Shown in pieces: positions 33,301 to 44,544 of a DNA stretch of 64,000 nt. A model generated the notes under the pieces. The model was not told the DNA's origin, searched no databases, and was given only the letters and a program-made list of their open reading frames with translations. The first letter of the stretch is position 1; the number at the start of each line of letters is the position of its first letter. The stretch comes from Metellina segmentata (Eukaryota; Arthropoda; Arachnida; Araneae; Tetragnathidae). The position numbers were made by a program, and so were the translations under genes. The stretch lies in the NCBI GenBank assembly GCA_947359465.1, contig OX375883.1:14882088-14946087 (forward strand). The letters are read 5' to 3'.

Positions 33301-33725
33301 TATTTTCATTGTATAATCAGTTTTCTATCTTACTATATAAAACTATACTGTTAAATGGTTTTATGTATCATTCAAAATAAAAGAGTATATTACTGTGAAA
33401 AAACTAGATGACTTGTCAAAAATTATATTTACTAGCCCCTACCATGAAATGAACGGCTATTTTGAAGAAAACAGAGAATTACAACGCATTACCATTCTCT
33501 ATAAGAGTGGTCATACGAATTGCCTCACCGAGGAATACATAATAGTTAATTCTACCTTTCACAAATCGACCAGAGACGATCAGAGAACTCCTCTGGTGTA
33601 TCATGATTAATTTGGTGGCAGCGATAGGATGATTCAAATAACATTTTTAATTAATATAAACTTTAATTTTTTAATTATGTACTGGTGACTATACCAAGAT
33701 GAGTGATAATCAAGCCACGTCTACG

Positions 33726-33912
33726 AATGTTTTCTTCGTTTTTATTCCATCTGCATAGGAGTTGAATCAATCAGTTTTTATCTTGCAAATTTTACTTCAT
33801 TTGTTTGCAGAAATATATAATTCGATTTTGCAAGGCTTATTTGCCTGTCTATGCTCCTTAACAGCGTCCTCTATTGATAACTTTATTAACTAAAAGTGTA
33901 CTTTATGATTGA
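33726..33912 (+). repeat. Dispersed repeat, copy 1
   Basis: Resembles 49400-49585: shared GTTTTTATCTT, TTTGTTTGC/TCGAAAT-like, ATGCTCCTT and CAGCGYCCTCTAT blocks in the same order. Function unknown. Confidence 0.5.
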
Positions 33913-33954
33913 AATCGAGTTGTGATTACGGGGTCCTTGTTTCATCCCTTCCGT

Positions 33955-34300
33955 CGACCAACCAGTTCAGTGGTTAAGGCCCCTGGATCGGAAGGTTCCT
34001 GGTTCGAATCCGGGGTGAGTGCATAGCTGTAAAATTGTGCTGTCCTTTGTTAGGGGCAATGATGGTCATCCCACTGGGGACCAAGTCACCATCACATCCG
34101 GCCTTGTATTCGCTAAAGGACAAGTCCCTAGTGCTCTCCAATGGAAGTAGTCTAAAATCACTTCAGGCCTTGTAGTAGCCATGGATAAGAGTCCAGTGCC
34201 CGCCATTGGGGAAAAATGTTTCATCCTTTCCACAGAAAAGTTAAGACAGATGTCAAGAAATCTCATGACGTAGCGGCTACTGCAGCGCCATCACGTCACA
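33955..34300 (+). repeat. tRNA-derived SINE, second family
   Basis: The head has CCAGTTCAGTGGTTAAGG (A box) and CTGGTTCGAATCCGGGG (B box) at the right distance, then an unrelated body of about 270 bases. No matching acceptor stem, so not a tRNA gene. The body differs from the SINE family at 35560. Confidence 0.65.
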
Positions 34301-35559
34301 CTCGTCTTCCCCGCGTCTTTGTGTCAAGCAGTTGAAAGCGATACGAGACCCCCTTCGGACATGTTACAGATACAAGAGAGGTTCTTGGTAATTTTATGAA
34401 CTGGACAAAGATCCTATTGAAATGTGTACAGTGATTTCTATGTAAGGTGTTGTGCCGTCATTAAACGTTAGTTTGTGCCAAGATATGTCTCTTTCTCGAA
34501 TCGATGTCCCACACTTTGGATATTACTACCTATTCAGTGGCAGCCTGGAATGAAAGGTGAGTGATTCTTACCTTGTATAAATTGACACTGAAATCTTTTT
34601 CTGTTGTTTTTAAGAGATAATAACAACAGATGTTTTTTCTTTGATTGTTAATAATCTCAACGTAGATTTGGCAAATATAATCGACCCAGCGAATTTGACC
34701 AATCTAACAAGTCTTAAAAGGATTTTTAAATGTAAAAAGGGAAATTTTCCCTCGACAAACTCTTGAAAGCAGAACTTTAATTGCTCTACGAATGTTAAAG
34801 TAAAATTAAAAAAAGGTGCACCTCAAGTGCAAATAAAAACATAACCAGTCATAGTCGTTTCACAGAGCGGATTGTAACAAAAAGAATTTTACAAATGTTC
34901 ATAGTATGAAGGGGGAACTAGTCCCATCTCAAATAGATTCGAAGCAGCCGAGGTTCCTGAGCACATAGTTGAAAGTACGAAAAACAACCAACAGATGGCG
35001 ATGCATGTGTCGGACGGCTAGAGTTGTTTCGTGTGAACAACTCATTCAAAAGAATCGATATGCCCTTCCTAAGTCACAGTTTAGAATCACAATAATGAGT
35101 TTTGCAAATATCCATTAAATTTCTCTAATTTACAGGACATAATCGCACATCAAACCAAAGCATACAATGTTATCTTTCTTTAACTTTAATATACTTTTAA
35201 TAAAATTAAAGCTTTTAGAATGATTTTCTGTAAGCGAGGTACGCTTCCTATGGGAGTGTGATAGTTAATAATTTTGATTTTTCTGATATTTGCATCAAAT
35301 ATGCTCTTATGTATTCTAATTACACATCAGAAAAAAAAATGTTATTATTATTATTTTTTGCCTAGTTACGGTTGTTTTTATACGGGGGTAGAAGTCTAAC
35401 ACTGTAGCTGAAACATGGCAAAAAGTGTAATTTAAATTTCTGGAAAACTTTAGATAGTTGCCAAGGATTTTTTTCATAATCTTCTTATATAATATCAGTA
35501 CTATGTTTTGGAAATGCGATTTTCTTGGCATCTTACCAAAGTTTGCAGGAAGGGCACCC
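34301..35559. other. Spacer, nothing firmly recognised
   Basis: A possible LTR edge (TGTTAC...TATTCA at about 34361-34540, followed by GTGGCAGCCTGG) cannot be confirmed without a partner. Confidence 0.4.
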
Positions 35560-35866
35560 CCAAATTTATGATGACTAGATCGGATTATTCCTGGTTCAAT
35601 TCCGGGTAAGTGCATGGATGTTTGCAAGCGTATGGTGTAGAGGCGGGTGGTGCACCTTAAATCTGTCGTGGCCGAAAGTCCTCACGTTGGGTTGGTGTGG
35701 ATGCTTGGAGAGTGCGGTGCCAGCTGTGGTGTTGCCTCGTCATCTGACCGTGGTTCAAAATTAAGTGGAGTTGTCCTCGAATTTCTCCCTTGAGGGACCG
35801 GTCCCGGACTGTCGTCTATAGCCCGTTGTGTTGCCCCAATACGACGTTAATAAAAAATTACTAAAT
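35560..35866 (+). repeat. tRNA-derived SINE (main family)
   Basis: B box CCTGGTTCAATTCCGGG near the start, then the family body (CACCTTAAATCTGTCGTGGC, TTGGAGAGTGCGGTGCCAGC, CTCGTCATCTGACCGTGG) and the 3' tail CCCGTTGTGTTGCCCCAATA, CGACGTTAATAAAAAATTA. The A box is missing, so the head is truncated. Confidence 0.75.
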
Positions 35867-36020
35867 TACCCGGACCGCCTCTGTGGTCTTCAGAGCTGCG
35901 TCAATTAACGACATACCGGTACCGGCATTAATCACGAAGGGACGAATCAAAGGACAGTCTCTCAAATTCTTGAACCACGGTGAGATGCGAGGGACTCCAT
36001 GAATGTTGATTGGTTTAGGT

Positions 36021-36356
36021 GGTTATTTTTGTTTTTGGTATTTGTAACTAACGTCGTACTAGAGCTACACAACGGGCTACTGATGACGGTCCGGGATCAA
36101 TCCCTTACACAATCTCCTAAGGGAAAGAAACGAGGACAACAGGTAATTTTAAACCACTGTCAGATGAAGAGACAACACCTGAGCTGGCACCCCACTTTCC
36201 AAACGTCCACACCGCATGAACGTGAAGAAATTTGAAGCCACTACGTATTTAACGTGCTCCAGCCCCCTTGAACACGACGGTTTTTGCCTGGATTGGAATA
36301 CGCAACCCTCCGTTTGCTGATCCGATGCTATGGCAACCGGGCTACAGCCGCCCCGA
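36021..36356 (-). repeat. tRNA-derived SINE (main family), minus strand
   Basis: Read in reverse it has TGTAGCCCGGTTGCC (head), GTTGCGTATTCCAATCC (B-box-like), the CACGTTAAATACGTAGTGGC body block, CATCTGACAGTGG and the 3' tail CCCGTTGTGTAGCTCTAGTA, CGACGTTAGTTACAAATACC. Confidence 0.75.
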
Positions 36357-36464
36357 TTGGTTTTGGAGTTTTATGGGCGTGGTTAAAGCCATGTTTCGCC
36401 AGACAGTATCAAGTGGACACAACAACGCAATGGATGTTTTACTGGCACAGAAGAGATACAACCT

Positions 36465-36502
36465 CAGGGAGTTCGTCAACAGCCCGTTGTGTTGTTCTAG
36501 AG
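36465..36502 (+). repeat. SINE 3' part split by the hAT element
   Basis: GCCCGTTGTGTTGTTCTAG is the family tail up to the insertion point. The missing end CGACGTTAATTTAAATTATA resumes at 40956. TTCTAGAG (36495-36502) and CTCTAGAG (40948-40955) are the 8-bp target duplication. Confidence 0.8.
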
Positions 36503-36996
36503 CAGTGGTTCCCAAAGGGGTCCCTACGGACCCCCAGGGGTCCGTGAGACCGCTGAGGGGGTCTGTGGCAAATAAAATTAATTTGGGATGCAATGACAAC
36601 GTCGAGGGGTCTGCGAAAGGTTTATTATAAAGTGCAATAATTGTGACCACTTTTCACTAACTATGAAAGTTAAAATAAATAACAATAAATAAATGTGTAG
36701 CAATTTTTACGTCATGAGAAAAGAAATGATTTGTTTTATTTTCTTATATCTTAAATTTGTGTCTTTTATTTATTAATAACAGCATGATGTGAGACGAAGA
36801 AAAAATACAGATACTATACTAGTTAAAATGTGGCTGTTATCAGGAAATAGTACTTTATCTATGTGCGTTCTGCAATAAAACTTTGTCAAACGAATCAATG
36901 AAACTTTCTTAGCTTGAGGAACAGTTGACAAAAGTCCATAGCGACAACAACAAAAAAATGAAGATTTAACTTTTTAAAACAGTCAAATAAAAATAT

Positions 36997-37186
36997 TTGA
37001 AAACACCGTCATTGCGACCACTTTTAGTGACAACATCTCAACGAGACGACGATGGACTGCGTTCTTACAACATTTCTGTACTGATTGCAAAGTCCGAAAA
37101 TCCGCACACCATTGGCGAAGAACGTATTATCCCAGCTGTAATTGAGATAATACGCACCGTACTGCATAAACCAGCTTTCGATACTA
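36997..37186 (+). pseudogene. hAT transposase, N-terminal segment
   Basis: YNISVLIAKSENPHTIGEER then IIPAVIEIIRTVLHKPAFDT matches the start of the hAT core in ZBED5-like proteins (SLLIAKxGKPHTIGEEL). Reading breaks at the TA target of the Tc1-like insertion and resumes in frame at 38593 as RISMSNNTVQRRIDEMAQ. Confidence 0.85.
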
Positions 37187-38590
37187 CACTCTGTAACAAA
37201 ACAAATCGACGCACCAAGAAGGAGTTGTCCGATGGAGACAGAAATTGGTGGATAGGAAAATTATGTACAGAATAGAAAATGATTAAAATTTCAGAACAAT
37301 TGAATGATTTATTTCAGAGTTACAGTAACGAGCTCAATTAGGTGTTGACCCACCTCTAGCCTGGATGCAAGCCGCCACACGGCGTGGCATATACCGATAA
37401 AGCTCCCGGATGGTCTCCTGCGGTATTACTTTCCAAATTTGCTCCAATTGTCGGACTACGTCATCAACATTCCCTACCGGATGCAGTCGCTTTCCCATCA
37501 TATCCCAGACATGCTCGATGGGAGAGAGATCTGGTGATCTGGCTGGCCACGGAAGTGTTTGACAAGCTTGAAGACAGTTCATAGCAACACGTGCCGTATG
37601 TGGTCTGGCATTGTCTTGCCGAAAAATAAGCCCAGGGTACTGCGAAAGGAACGGTAGCAAAACAGGTCTCAGAATGTCGTCAACGTACCGCTGTGCAGTA
37701 AGTGTACCTCTAATGACGACCAAAGGGGTCCGGCTATCAAGGGAAATGGCACCCCAGACCATAACTCCTTGTTGAGGGCCCGTGTGGCGTGAAATAGTGA
37801 AAGCAGTATCGGCACGCTGCCCTGGGCGTCTCCAGACACGTCTTGGATGATCGTCAGGACACAGTTGGAAGCGGGATTCGTCGTTACAGATTATACGTCC
37901 AGAGTGAGCATCATTCCAGCCTGATCGAGCCAAGTACCACTGTAATCTGACAGTATACAGGCGTAAGTGGCAGGTGGCGTAACGGTCGGTACGAGCGTAG
38001 ATTTCGCTCTCTCAGCCGTCTGTGAATGATCATGGTGGACACTCGTGTGTGGGTCGCACGACTGATGGTTGATAGCGATGAATCAGGCGCTGTGACAGCT
38101 GATCTGACAATCACTCTGTCCTCGCGATCTGTTGTGGCCCTACGTCGACCGCTACCATCATGACGCTGAAATCTACCATTGTCCACCCACTCTTGCCAGC
38201 ATCTTCTAATCGCCGCATCGCTTCGACTCAAATGACGAGCGATTCTCCGATTTGCCCAACCTGCCTCTTTCAATCTAATGATACGACCTCTTTCAAACTC
38301 TAAAAGTTGCTCGTAATGAGCTCGAATCCTGCGGCGAGGCATTTTTTCAGTCGTTGAAAGGTATTCTAAATCGCAATGCAGCAGAAATTTTTAACAACAG
38401 TTCAAGAATAACTCCTTATATACATCTGCTGGATGCGCAGTTCCGATGCATGCGCTGGAGATCATACTATTCATTCAATGGACACCAAATTTTAATCATT
38501 TGCATATTTGGTCAAAACATTTTTGCATACTAAATTTCAAATCAATCAGATAATTCCTTCTTGGTGCGTCGATTTTTTTGTTATAGAGTG
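37187..38590 (-). mobile_element. Tc1-like transposon, 1,404 bp
   Basis: Starts CACTCTGTAACAAAAC after TA (37185-37186) and ends ...GTTATAGAGTG before TA (38591-38592). The terminal inverted repeats pair over about 43 bases with a few differences and one gap. It holds a frameshifted transposase and interrupts the hAT gene exactly at a TA. Confidence 0.92.
37334..38342 (-). pseudogene. Tc1-like transposase, one frameshift
   Basis: The ATG at 38342 gives MPRRRIRAHYEQLLEFERGR. A paired-type helix-turn-helix (LKEAGWANRRIARHLSRSD) and a second HTH with the GRRR linker motif follow (residues about 20-120). After a frameshift near 37950 comes the nuclease domain: IICNDESRF, FRQDNARPHTARVA and LPWPARSPDLSPIEHVWD, giving D-D-E with 32 residues between the last two. 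It ends ARGGSTPN. One repaired base would restore a protein of about 335 residues, so the copy is young. Confidence 0.9.
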
Positions 38591-38592
38591 TA

Positions 38593-39900
38593 TAAGAATT
38601 TCAATGAGTAATAATACAGTACAAAGAAGGATTGACGAAATGGCTCAGTGCGTAGAAATTTCTTTATGTGAGTACTTAAAATATCTGAATTCTCTATACA
38701 GCTTGACGTGGCAACTTTGCCAGGGAACGAAGCTTTGCTTTTAGCTTTTGTGAGATTTGTAAAATAATAAATTTTCCAAGAACATTGTCATTTATCAAAT
38801 GTTTGGAAACTGACACGAAAGGTGAAGCAATATTTAATGAATTAAAAAGGTTTTTCGATTTTAAAACTATACCCTTGAGTAATATCCTTTACTTTGCTAA
38901 TGACGGTGCTCCGGCAATGGTAGGATGACACCGAGGCTATAATGAATGCATTATCTGTACATTGTGTCATTCGTCAACAACATTTAGTCACCAAAAATCT
39001 GAGTGAACGCTTTCATGGCTCACTAGATTATGCCATTAGAGGAGTTAATAAAATCAAAAGGAATGCCTTAAATGAGAAATTATTTGCTCAACTTTGCTTG
39101 GAAAAAGATGAAGATTACAATAGTTTACTACTTAGCATGGAAGTTCGTTGGTTATCTAAATGTGCATGTTTGGATCGATTTTATACACTCTTTGATTCAG
39201 TGTTGGAATTCCTGTAGAGTAAAGACAATGTTTTCGGCTCAATTAAATTAATTCAAACAGGAAATAGCTTATATTACTGACTTGTTTGTCAAATTTAACA
39301 AAACCAATTTGAAACTACAAGGTGATTAAATAAATTTAATAAAGTTAAAGTATAATATATGAGTTTATTACAATACTTTTTCTATACAACATAGGGAGAG
39401 AAGAATGCTCTCAATTTCCAAATCTTTCAAAATTTCAAAAACGAGATGTCAACACTTAACGGTTCTTTATTTTGGCCTCAGACAAAGATTTGAAGACATT
39501 TTTCACATAGTTATCCCCTATTGTGTGTTGGACTGTTTTGCTAGTAGATCTACAAACTCATATGAATCCATACTAATTCAGGAGCAATATATTGAATTAT
39601 TCACAAATCAGGACCGAAACCAATGTTTGAACAAGGATGCCACAAATTCTGGTTACAAAACAGACACCAATTTTATATCCTGCATTATAGGTTAATGTAC
39701 AGAAGCTGTTAATTTCTTTCCTGTCTTCCTATTTAGCATAACGTGGATTTAGTGCATCTATACGAAAAAAAGAAACCAACAGGAAATTAGTGCTCGTGGA
39801 GACTTACGAATGTTACTCACAAACAAAGAGCCTAACTTAAATAATCTCATACATCAGGTTCACTCACCTCATTATAAAAAATGTGTTTTTGTATTTTAAA
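38593..39900 (+). pseudogene. hAT transposase, central and C-terminal part
   Basis: Continues the gene after the Tc1-like insertion: NNTVQRRIDEMAQ, SLCEYLKYLNSLYSL, LPGNEALLLAFVRFV (other frame), then VHCVIRQQHLVTKNLSERFH and MEVRWLSKCACLDRFYTLFD, the RW-containing hAT core. From 39405 it reads GLRQRFEDIF. The last part reads KRNQQEISARGDLRMLLTNK then EPNLNNLIHQVHSP with a stop at about 39899. Many frameshifts and stops. The family is a DNA cut-and-paste transposase with an RNase H fold. Confidence 0.85.
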
Positions 39901-39942
39901 ACAAAAGCTATAATTTCAATAAATACTACTTAGGGGAGAAGG
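39752..39942 (+). repeat. Left arm of an inverted duplication of the hAT 3' end
   Basis: Contains the C-terminal hAT codons. Its reverse complement is present at 40507-40696 with about 90 percent visible match and a few gaps. Confidence 0.85.
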
Positions 39943-40506
39943 GGGCTAATGTGGACAACTTGATTAATTCTGCTATTTGTCTGTCCAAATGTCTCTTTTA
40001 ATTTTAAGGATTTTCGGTATTAAATTAAATTGATTATTGTGAAATGGTTAATTAAGTTACAAGGAATTGTATCGTTTTTTCCCACAAAGGAGCTCTTGTA
40101 ATAAGGAAAGTGAATATTTATTTTTCCCAGATGTGAAGGACCTATCACAAATCTCAAGATATGAAATTATAGCTAAATTACAATCACCAGATGTTGCGGG
40201 TAGTACAATTCGCACTGCATCTCAGTTGACATTTAAAGTTAATTAATCTAACTGCATTGCAAAATGGAAGCATAATTCCATTTTACAATAAAATCATTTT
40301 CCAACTAAATAAAGCTTGAAAATGGCTTCCTTATTGTGTTGATTTGTCTTTGAAGTACATCGATAATATAGTGCAGTTTCTAATTACATATATATTGGGC
40401 TTAACATCAATTGTATATGCTTTATTAAGATTAACATTTATAAGGAGTTATACTGCTTACGTTAAAATTGATTTCATTATGGTTTTACACGCTTTCATGG
40501 GCCGCC
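39943..40506 (+). repeat. Unclassified repeat family X, copy B
   Basis: Lies between the inverted hAT arms. Its ends TTAGGGGAGAAGG and CCTTCTCCCCTAA pair with each other and overlap the arms by a few bases. Internal blocks match 32242-33300 in order. Confidence 0.65.
40131..40246 (+). pseudogene. Terminal-exon-like segment of family X, copy B
   Basis: After TTTTTCCCAG the frame reads VKDLSQISRYEIIAKLQSPD then VAGSTIRTASQLTF and stops at TAA. Same length as 32875-32990, with several amino-acid changes. Confidence 0.4.
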
Positions 40507-40696
40507 TTCTCCCCTAAGTAGTATTTTTTGAAAATATAACTTTGTTTTAAAATACAAAAACACATTTATTTTAATGAGATGTGTCAATCTGATGGGATGT
40601 ATGAGATTATTTATGTTAGGCTCTTTGTGAGTAACATTCGTAAGTCTCCACGAGCACTAATTTCCAGTTGGTTTCTTTTTTTCGTATGGCTGCACC
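40507..40696 (-). repeat. Right arm of the inverted hAT duplication
   Basis: Reverse complement of 39752-39942, including the coding text for the transposase C-terminus. The hAT 3' terminal sequence follows to 40947. Confidence 0.85.
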
Positions 40697-40955
40697 CTTC
40701 TGCCATATTATAGTAGTAGAAGTATGTTAGTAAATACTACTACTTTCAATAAATACTAATTTTAATAAATATCGCAATAAGAAATATACAAAATTTATAA
40801 TTCAATAAATAAGTTCCATACAAGACATGAAAGTTGAATTTACAATTTTTCTATTATGCAGCTATGTAGTTATTTTACCTGGGGGTTCATGGTCATGTTT
40901 TTGCTATAGGAAGGGGTACATGGACATAATAAGTTTGGGAACCACTGCTCTAGAG

Positions 40956-40985
40956 CGACGTTAATTTAAATTATATTACCTACCC
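40956..40985 (+). repeat. SINE tail end, right of the hAT element
   Basis: CGACGTTAATTTAAATTATA completes the SINE tail begun at 36465-36502. Confidence 0.75.
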
Positions 40986-42807
40986 AAAAAGCCCTGGCGG
41001 CTACTTCTCTTCGGCTCTTATTTATGCACAATTCTCGTGGTGGTCCCATCGTAACCTAGACGGCGCGAATCCAGCATAAATTGCAATCCCCCCCCCCCCC
41101 CCCGTTTCTCGTCGGGTTTCCAAACCGAAAAATAAACATTTTGTCTCGAAATGTTTGTTTTATAATTGAATTTCAATAAATTGGACCTTTTGTTATGATT
41201 GTCTCAACTTGCGAGTTTGAAATTCTGAATGCCATCCTCTGGAAGTGGTTTAATTTAGATCTAGTACGTCTGTGTGCCCACGAGACAGCAGTTGACCTTC
41301 GGAACGGTGGTATCAGTCCCTGCTGTTTTCTGGACCATTAAGTCTAGTTATGTTGATCTCTTCGAGACGACCATCGGGATAATTGGAGCTCAAGTGCCCA
41401 GTTTATTTGAAGTGCGGTGACAAGAACCTTTTCAATGTAGGTACGAAACCCTCCCAATTTTCTGCAAAATTAACACAATAAATACATTTTGTGACATATC
41501 TCCGTAGATTACTATCAATTCTTGAATCACATAAATCATTAATTAGTCATAACATATAGTGGAGTGAAGTTTCTCTGTGTTTAGTTTGGGCTGTTTTGTT
41601 GTACTTCGTTCGCATTACTCGAGTTTCTAGATGTACGTCCATGATCGGCCCAGGAAATGCAACCAATTCTGAAGTAGAAAATTTCTATTACCTTAAAATT
41701 TCTATTTCCCTACCCCAATCTGCAGGTAGAAAATGCTCTATTACCTTAAAATTACCCTTTAAATGTTAAAATTGGAACTTTCCTCCGAAAGATTTTTTGC
41801 GAGTAGAATTGTAACCGCTTCCTGAAGGAAAAAGTAAATATTTTAAAAACGAGATCAACTCTCAATATTCCCAACCTATTAATGAGGAAAAATTAAGGAT
41901 AAAGAAATTTCACCCAAAAAAACTTCGAAAATGCGGATTTTCCTCTTCAACAAAATTTAGAAGAAAACAAGATAATTTTTTTTCAGCTTTGATTTAGAAT
42001 TTTTACGCTATTGCATTTAATTATGCTTGTGAAGTGTAATCTTAGTATTTTAGTGTGAGATTGTTTGATCTACGATCAGAAGTGTCTTTTTTGAGGTATA
42101 ATTAGATATAATCTAGAAAGTCCACAATTTGAATACATCTCATTCTATTAAAATGGACCATTTCTTACAATTTTGTCTCATTAAATATTACTCAGTTTAA
42201 TGATTAATTAGATTGTTACAAGGTATACGATAGCAAATCATAATTTAAAACAAGTGATACTTTATAAAAAAATTATATCGTGATTTTCCATGCACATAAC
42301 TTTAAAAAATAGCATTTCATTTTATGCGGATAGGTTAAGAAAACTTTGCTCATACTCAGTTCGTCTCAAAAATTCTGCAGTGAAACATCGGTTAACCTTC
42401 AGGGTAGGGTTCGTGACGGTTAATCGATTACAGATAACAGAAAAACCTTAAATAACGAGTTATCCCCATCTGTTGCATATATTTGATTTAAAAAATGGTC
42501 GTTTACGAACACAGAAAACACACCGTACATGTATTTTGTTTTACAGAAATTAAATATATACAATTTACATTAAGTACAGTGTTGTATACATTGTAACATG
42601 TTCTTGCGCTGTAAGTGTACATACGTATTAAAATTTAGTAGTCCATCGGTTTCTATGTACTTATAACTAATACTAATAACTTAATATATAACTAACTTGT
42701 AATAGCGGACTGACGGATAATTGAAGTTTTACAGTGCGTATGATTTGTTTCGGAGTTTCACTGTTGTAGGATTCATCAATAAGGGGTTTGTTTTAAATAT
42801 TACATGT
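40986..42807. other. Spacer with a poly-C run
   Basis: About 1.8 kb without a recognisable gene. A run of about 17-18 C lies at 41086-41103, a site prone to length error. Confidence 0.5.
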
Positions 42808-42855
42808 GACTAAAACCCGTTGTGTTACTCTAGTATGACGTTAATTATAAATTAC
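42808..42855 (+). repeat. SINE 3' tail fragment
   Basis: AAACCCGTTGTGTTACTCTA then GTATGACGTTAATTATAAATTACC. Confidence 0.6.
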
Positions 42856-42874
42856 CATTTACCGTATGATGGGT

Positions 42875-43100
42875 GGGGCTGCGGAAGATTACAGGAATAG
42901 TAACTGATTAGCAACCGGAGGGTTGCGAGTTCGAATCCATACAAAGACAGTTGTGTACAAATGTGTGCACGTTAAATCCGTCGTGGCCTCGAATGTCCAT
43001 GTTGGCGTGGTGTAGAAGTTTGGAGAGTGGGGGGGGGGCAGATCAAGTGTGACCTCTTCATCTGACGTAGTTCAAAATTACTTGGTGCTGTTCTAGTATG
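42875..43100 (+). repeat. tRNA-derived SINE (main family)
   Basis: The head has AGCAACCGGAGGGTTGCGAG then TTCGAATCC (B box). The body has GCACGTTAAATCCGTCGTGG, TTTGGAGAGTGG and CTTCATCTGACG. A G-run (43030-43038) lies inside. The usual tail is missing, so it is 3'-truncated. Confidence 0.75.
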
Positions 43101-43378
43101 TAATTGCAAGCAATGCAATTGTAAGCAAAAAAATTTGTTAATGCACAAAAAAAAACCATCATTTGTTCCACAAAATTCAAATTATTTACCGCTAATTTGG
43201 TGTTGTCCAAATCAGATGAACTTCCTCATTGCCTGCCTCATAGCAAACAAATGAAATGCAGCAGGTCTGTAAAATACACTAAAAGTTGGTTTTAGCGGGA
43301 AAAGGTAAGAAATTTTCAGCCTGGCTTGTTGACGTCACTCATATGCGCTGAAGCCTATCTTTTCCGTCAGCCTCGCGC

Positions 43379-43463
43379 ATTGGACCAGTGACGTCATGGG
43401 ACGACTGGACAGGGCGGCGAAGTAATAATCTACCCTAAGACCACCTAACACGTCACTGGTCCA
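43379..43463. repeat. Short inverted repeat
   Basis: TTGGACCAGTGACGTC (about 43380) pairs with ACGTCACTGGTCCAA (about 43449). The 50-bp loop holds no gene. Confidence 0.6.
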
Positions 43464-43939
43464 AGGATGTCACAGGACTAGGGGAAATTTGGAACAGTGG
43501 AATTATGTTGGTGGCGAATGCAGGTGTTGTGGAGGAGAATTTGAGTTTGCTTGGTCGGTGGGGGTGCCAAGGCCTGCTTCTGAAAATCTTCCTTTCCAAC
43601 GCATTAAGCAAAGTTCTTTGAAAAAAAATAGATTTTTTTTTTTGAAAGACTGTTTGAAAATAGAAAAATTATCCGAATATACACAAAACATACAAAAAAG
43701 TAGAAATATGTAAAATGGTCCCAAATAGGAAAAAACGTGCAAAATAAATTCGGTTTTTTGGTTGCAAATTGCTAAAAAAACACTCAATACGGATTTCTGT
43801 CAACATTAGGAGCTAAGAAAAGGTTATACAAAATCCGATCTCTAGTTATCACCAGTACTGGATTTTGTTTGCATGCCTTTTTTTTTTTAATAAGTAGTAC
43901 TTCGTAGACAAGGCCTGTTTGAACAGAACTTCCGTTTCC

Positions 43940-44195
43940 CATTTCCTGATTCTTGATATGTACTACAATTCAAAGAACAGTTCTTTTGGAAAGAACAGAA
44001 ACGGAAAATAACCGTATTTTCCATCCCTACCTTCTGAGCGACTTGCACATATGTGAGACGTACTACGCATGCCGTCATCGCCGCACTGTCGTCGGATTTT
44101 TTTATTTTTCGCTCCTCTTTTTGAAATTGTTCCCGTCGGTTGATCACTTTACGAAAACGGTGCATTTCGGCGTCCCGATGCAGTGCTTGGGGAAA
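43940..44195 (+). repeat. Direct repeat about 600 bp apart, copy 1
   Basis: Shares CTGATTCTTGATATGTA, CAATTCAAAGAACAGTTCTT, TTTTCCATCCCTACCTTCTG and TTTCGGCGTCCCGATGCAGT with 44545-44787. Copy 1 has about 20 bases more near 44070. The reading frames on both strands have no known motif. Confidence 0.8.
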
Positions 44196-44544
44196 AGACA
44201 TATATAAAGTTATATTTAACATACATTTAAAGTGCTTACTGCTGTTTTTTATTTTATCGTTATTTATTATTATTATTTTATCGAGGACGAACAAGGATGT
44301 TATTGAATTTGCGTCCCACTATAGCAACACAATGGGTTGATGACGGACGAGGAAATTTGACCAATCTAACAAATCTTAGGTAAGACTTTTAAAATGTTAA
44401 AAGGTTGAATTAAGGTCGTTTTTTTGGTAGTAGAGCAACCCAATAGGCTATTTCGAGGATATTAGGGATTCGGTTCGAACTAAAGAACTTTCATTTCATT
44501 TTTCTTGCTTTAATTTTTTTTCTTTATATTTCCTTTTAGGAATT

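Larger units (their letters stand above)
36503..40947 (+). mobile_element. hAT DNA transposon, 4,445 bp with nested insertions
   Basis: Ends CAGTGGTTCCCAAA and TTTGGGAACCACTG, the standard hAT (Charlie/hobo type) termini, with an 8-bp target duplication (one difference). The interior encodes a decayed hAT transposase of the ZBED5/FAM200-like kind, split by a Tc1-like element at 37187-38590 and followed by an inverted duplication of its own 3' end. Confidence 0.9.

Noticed and set aside
33395..33610. 71-codon plus-strand frame followed by GGTGGCAGCGATAGGATG
   Set aside because: The following text resembles a retrotransposon primer-binding region, but no LTR pair or known protein supports either an LTR or a gene.
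33970..34020. tRNA gene
   Set aside because: A and B boxes are present but no acceptor stem; the sequence is the head of a SINE. The same applies to 42895-42940, 35575-35605 and 16370-16440.
34361..34540. Possible solo LTR (TGTTAC ... TATTCA, then GTGGCAGCC)
   Set aside because: No second LTR, no duplication at the edges and no coding sequence nearby.
41086..41103. Poly-C run as a functional element
   Set aside because: A homopolymer with no associated structure; its length may be a sequencing uncertainty.
43489..43787. Opposed frames of 74 and 94 codons
   Set aside because: No motif, low-complexity Phe/Lys content, overlapping on both strands.
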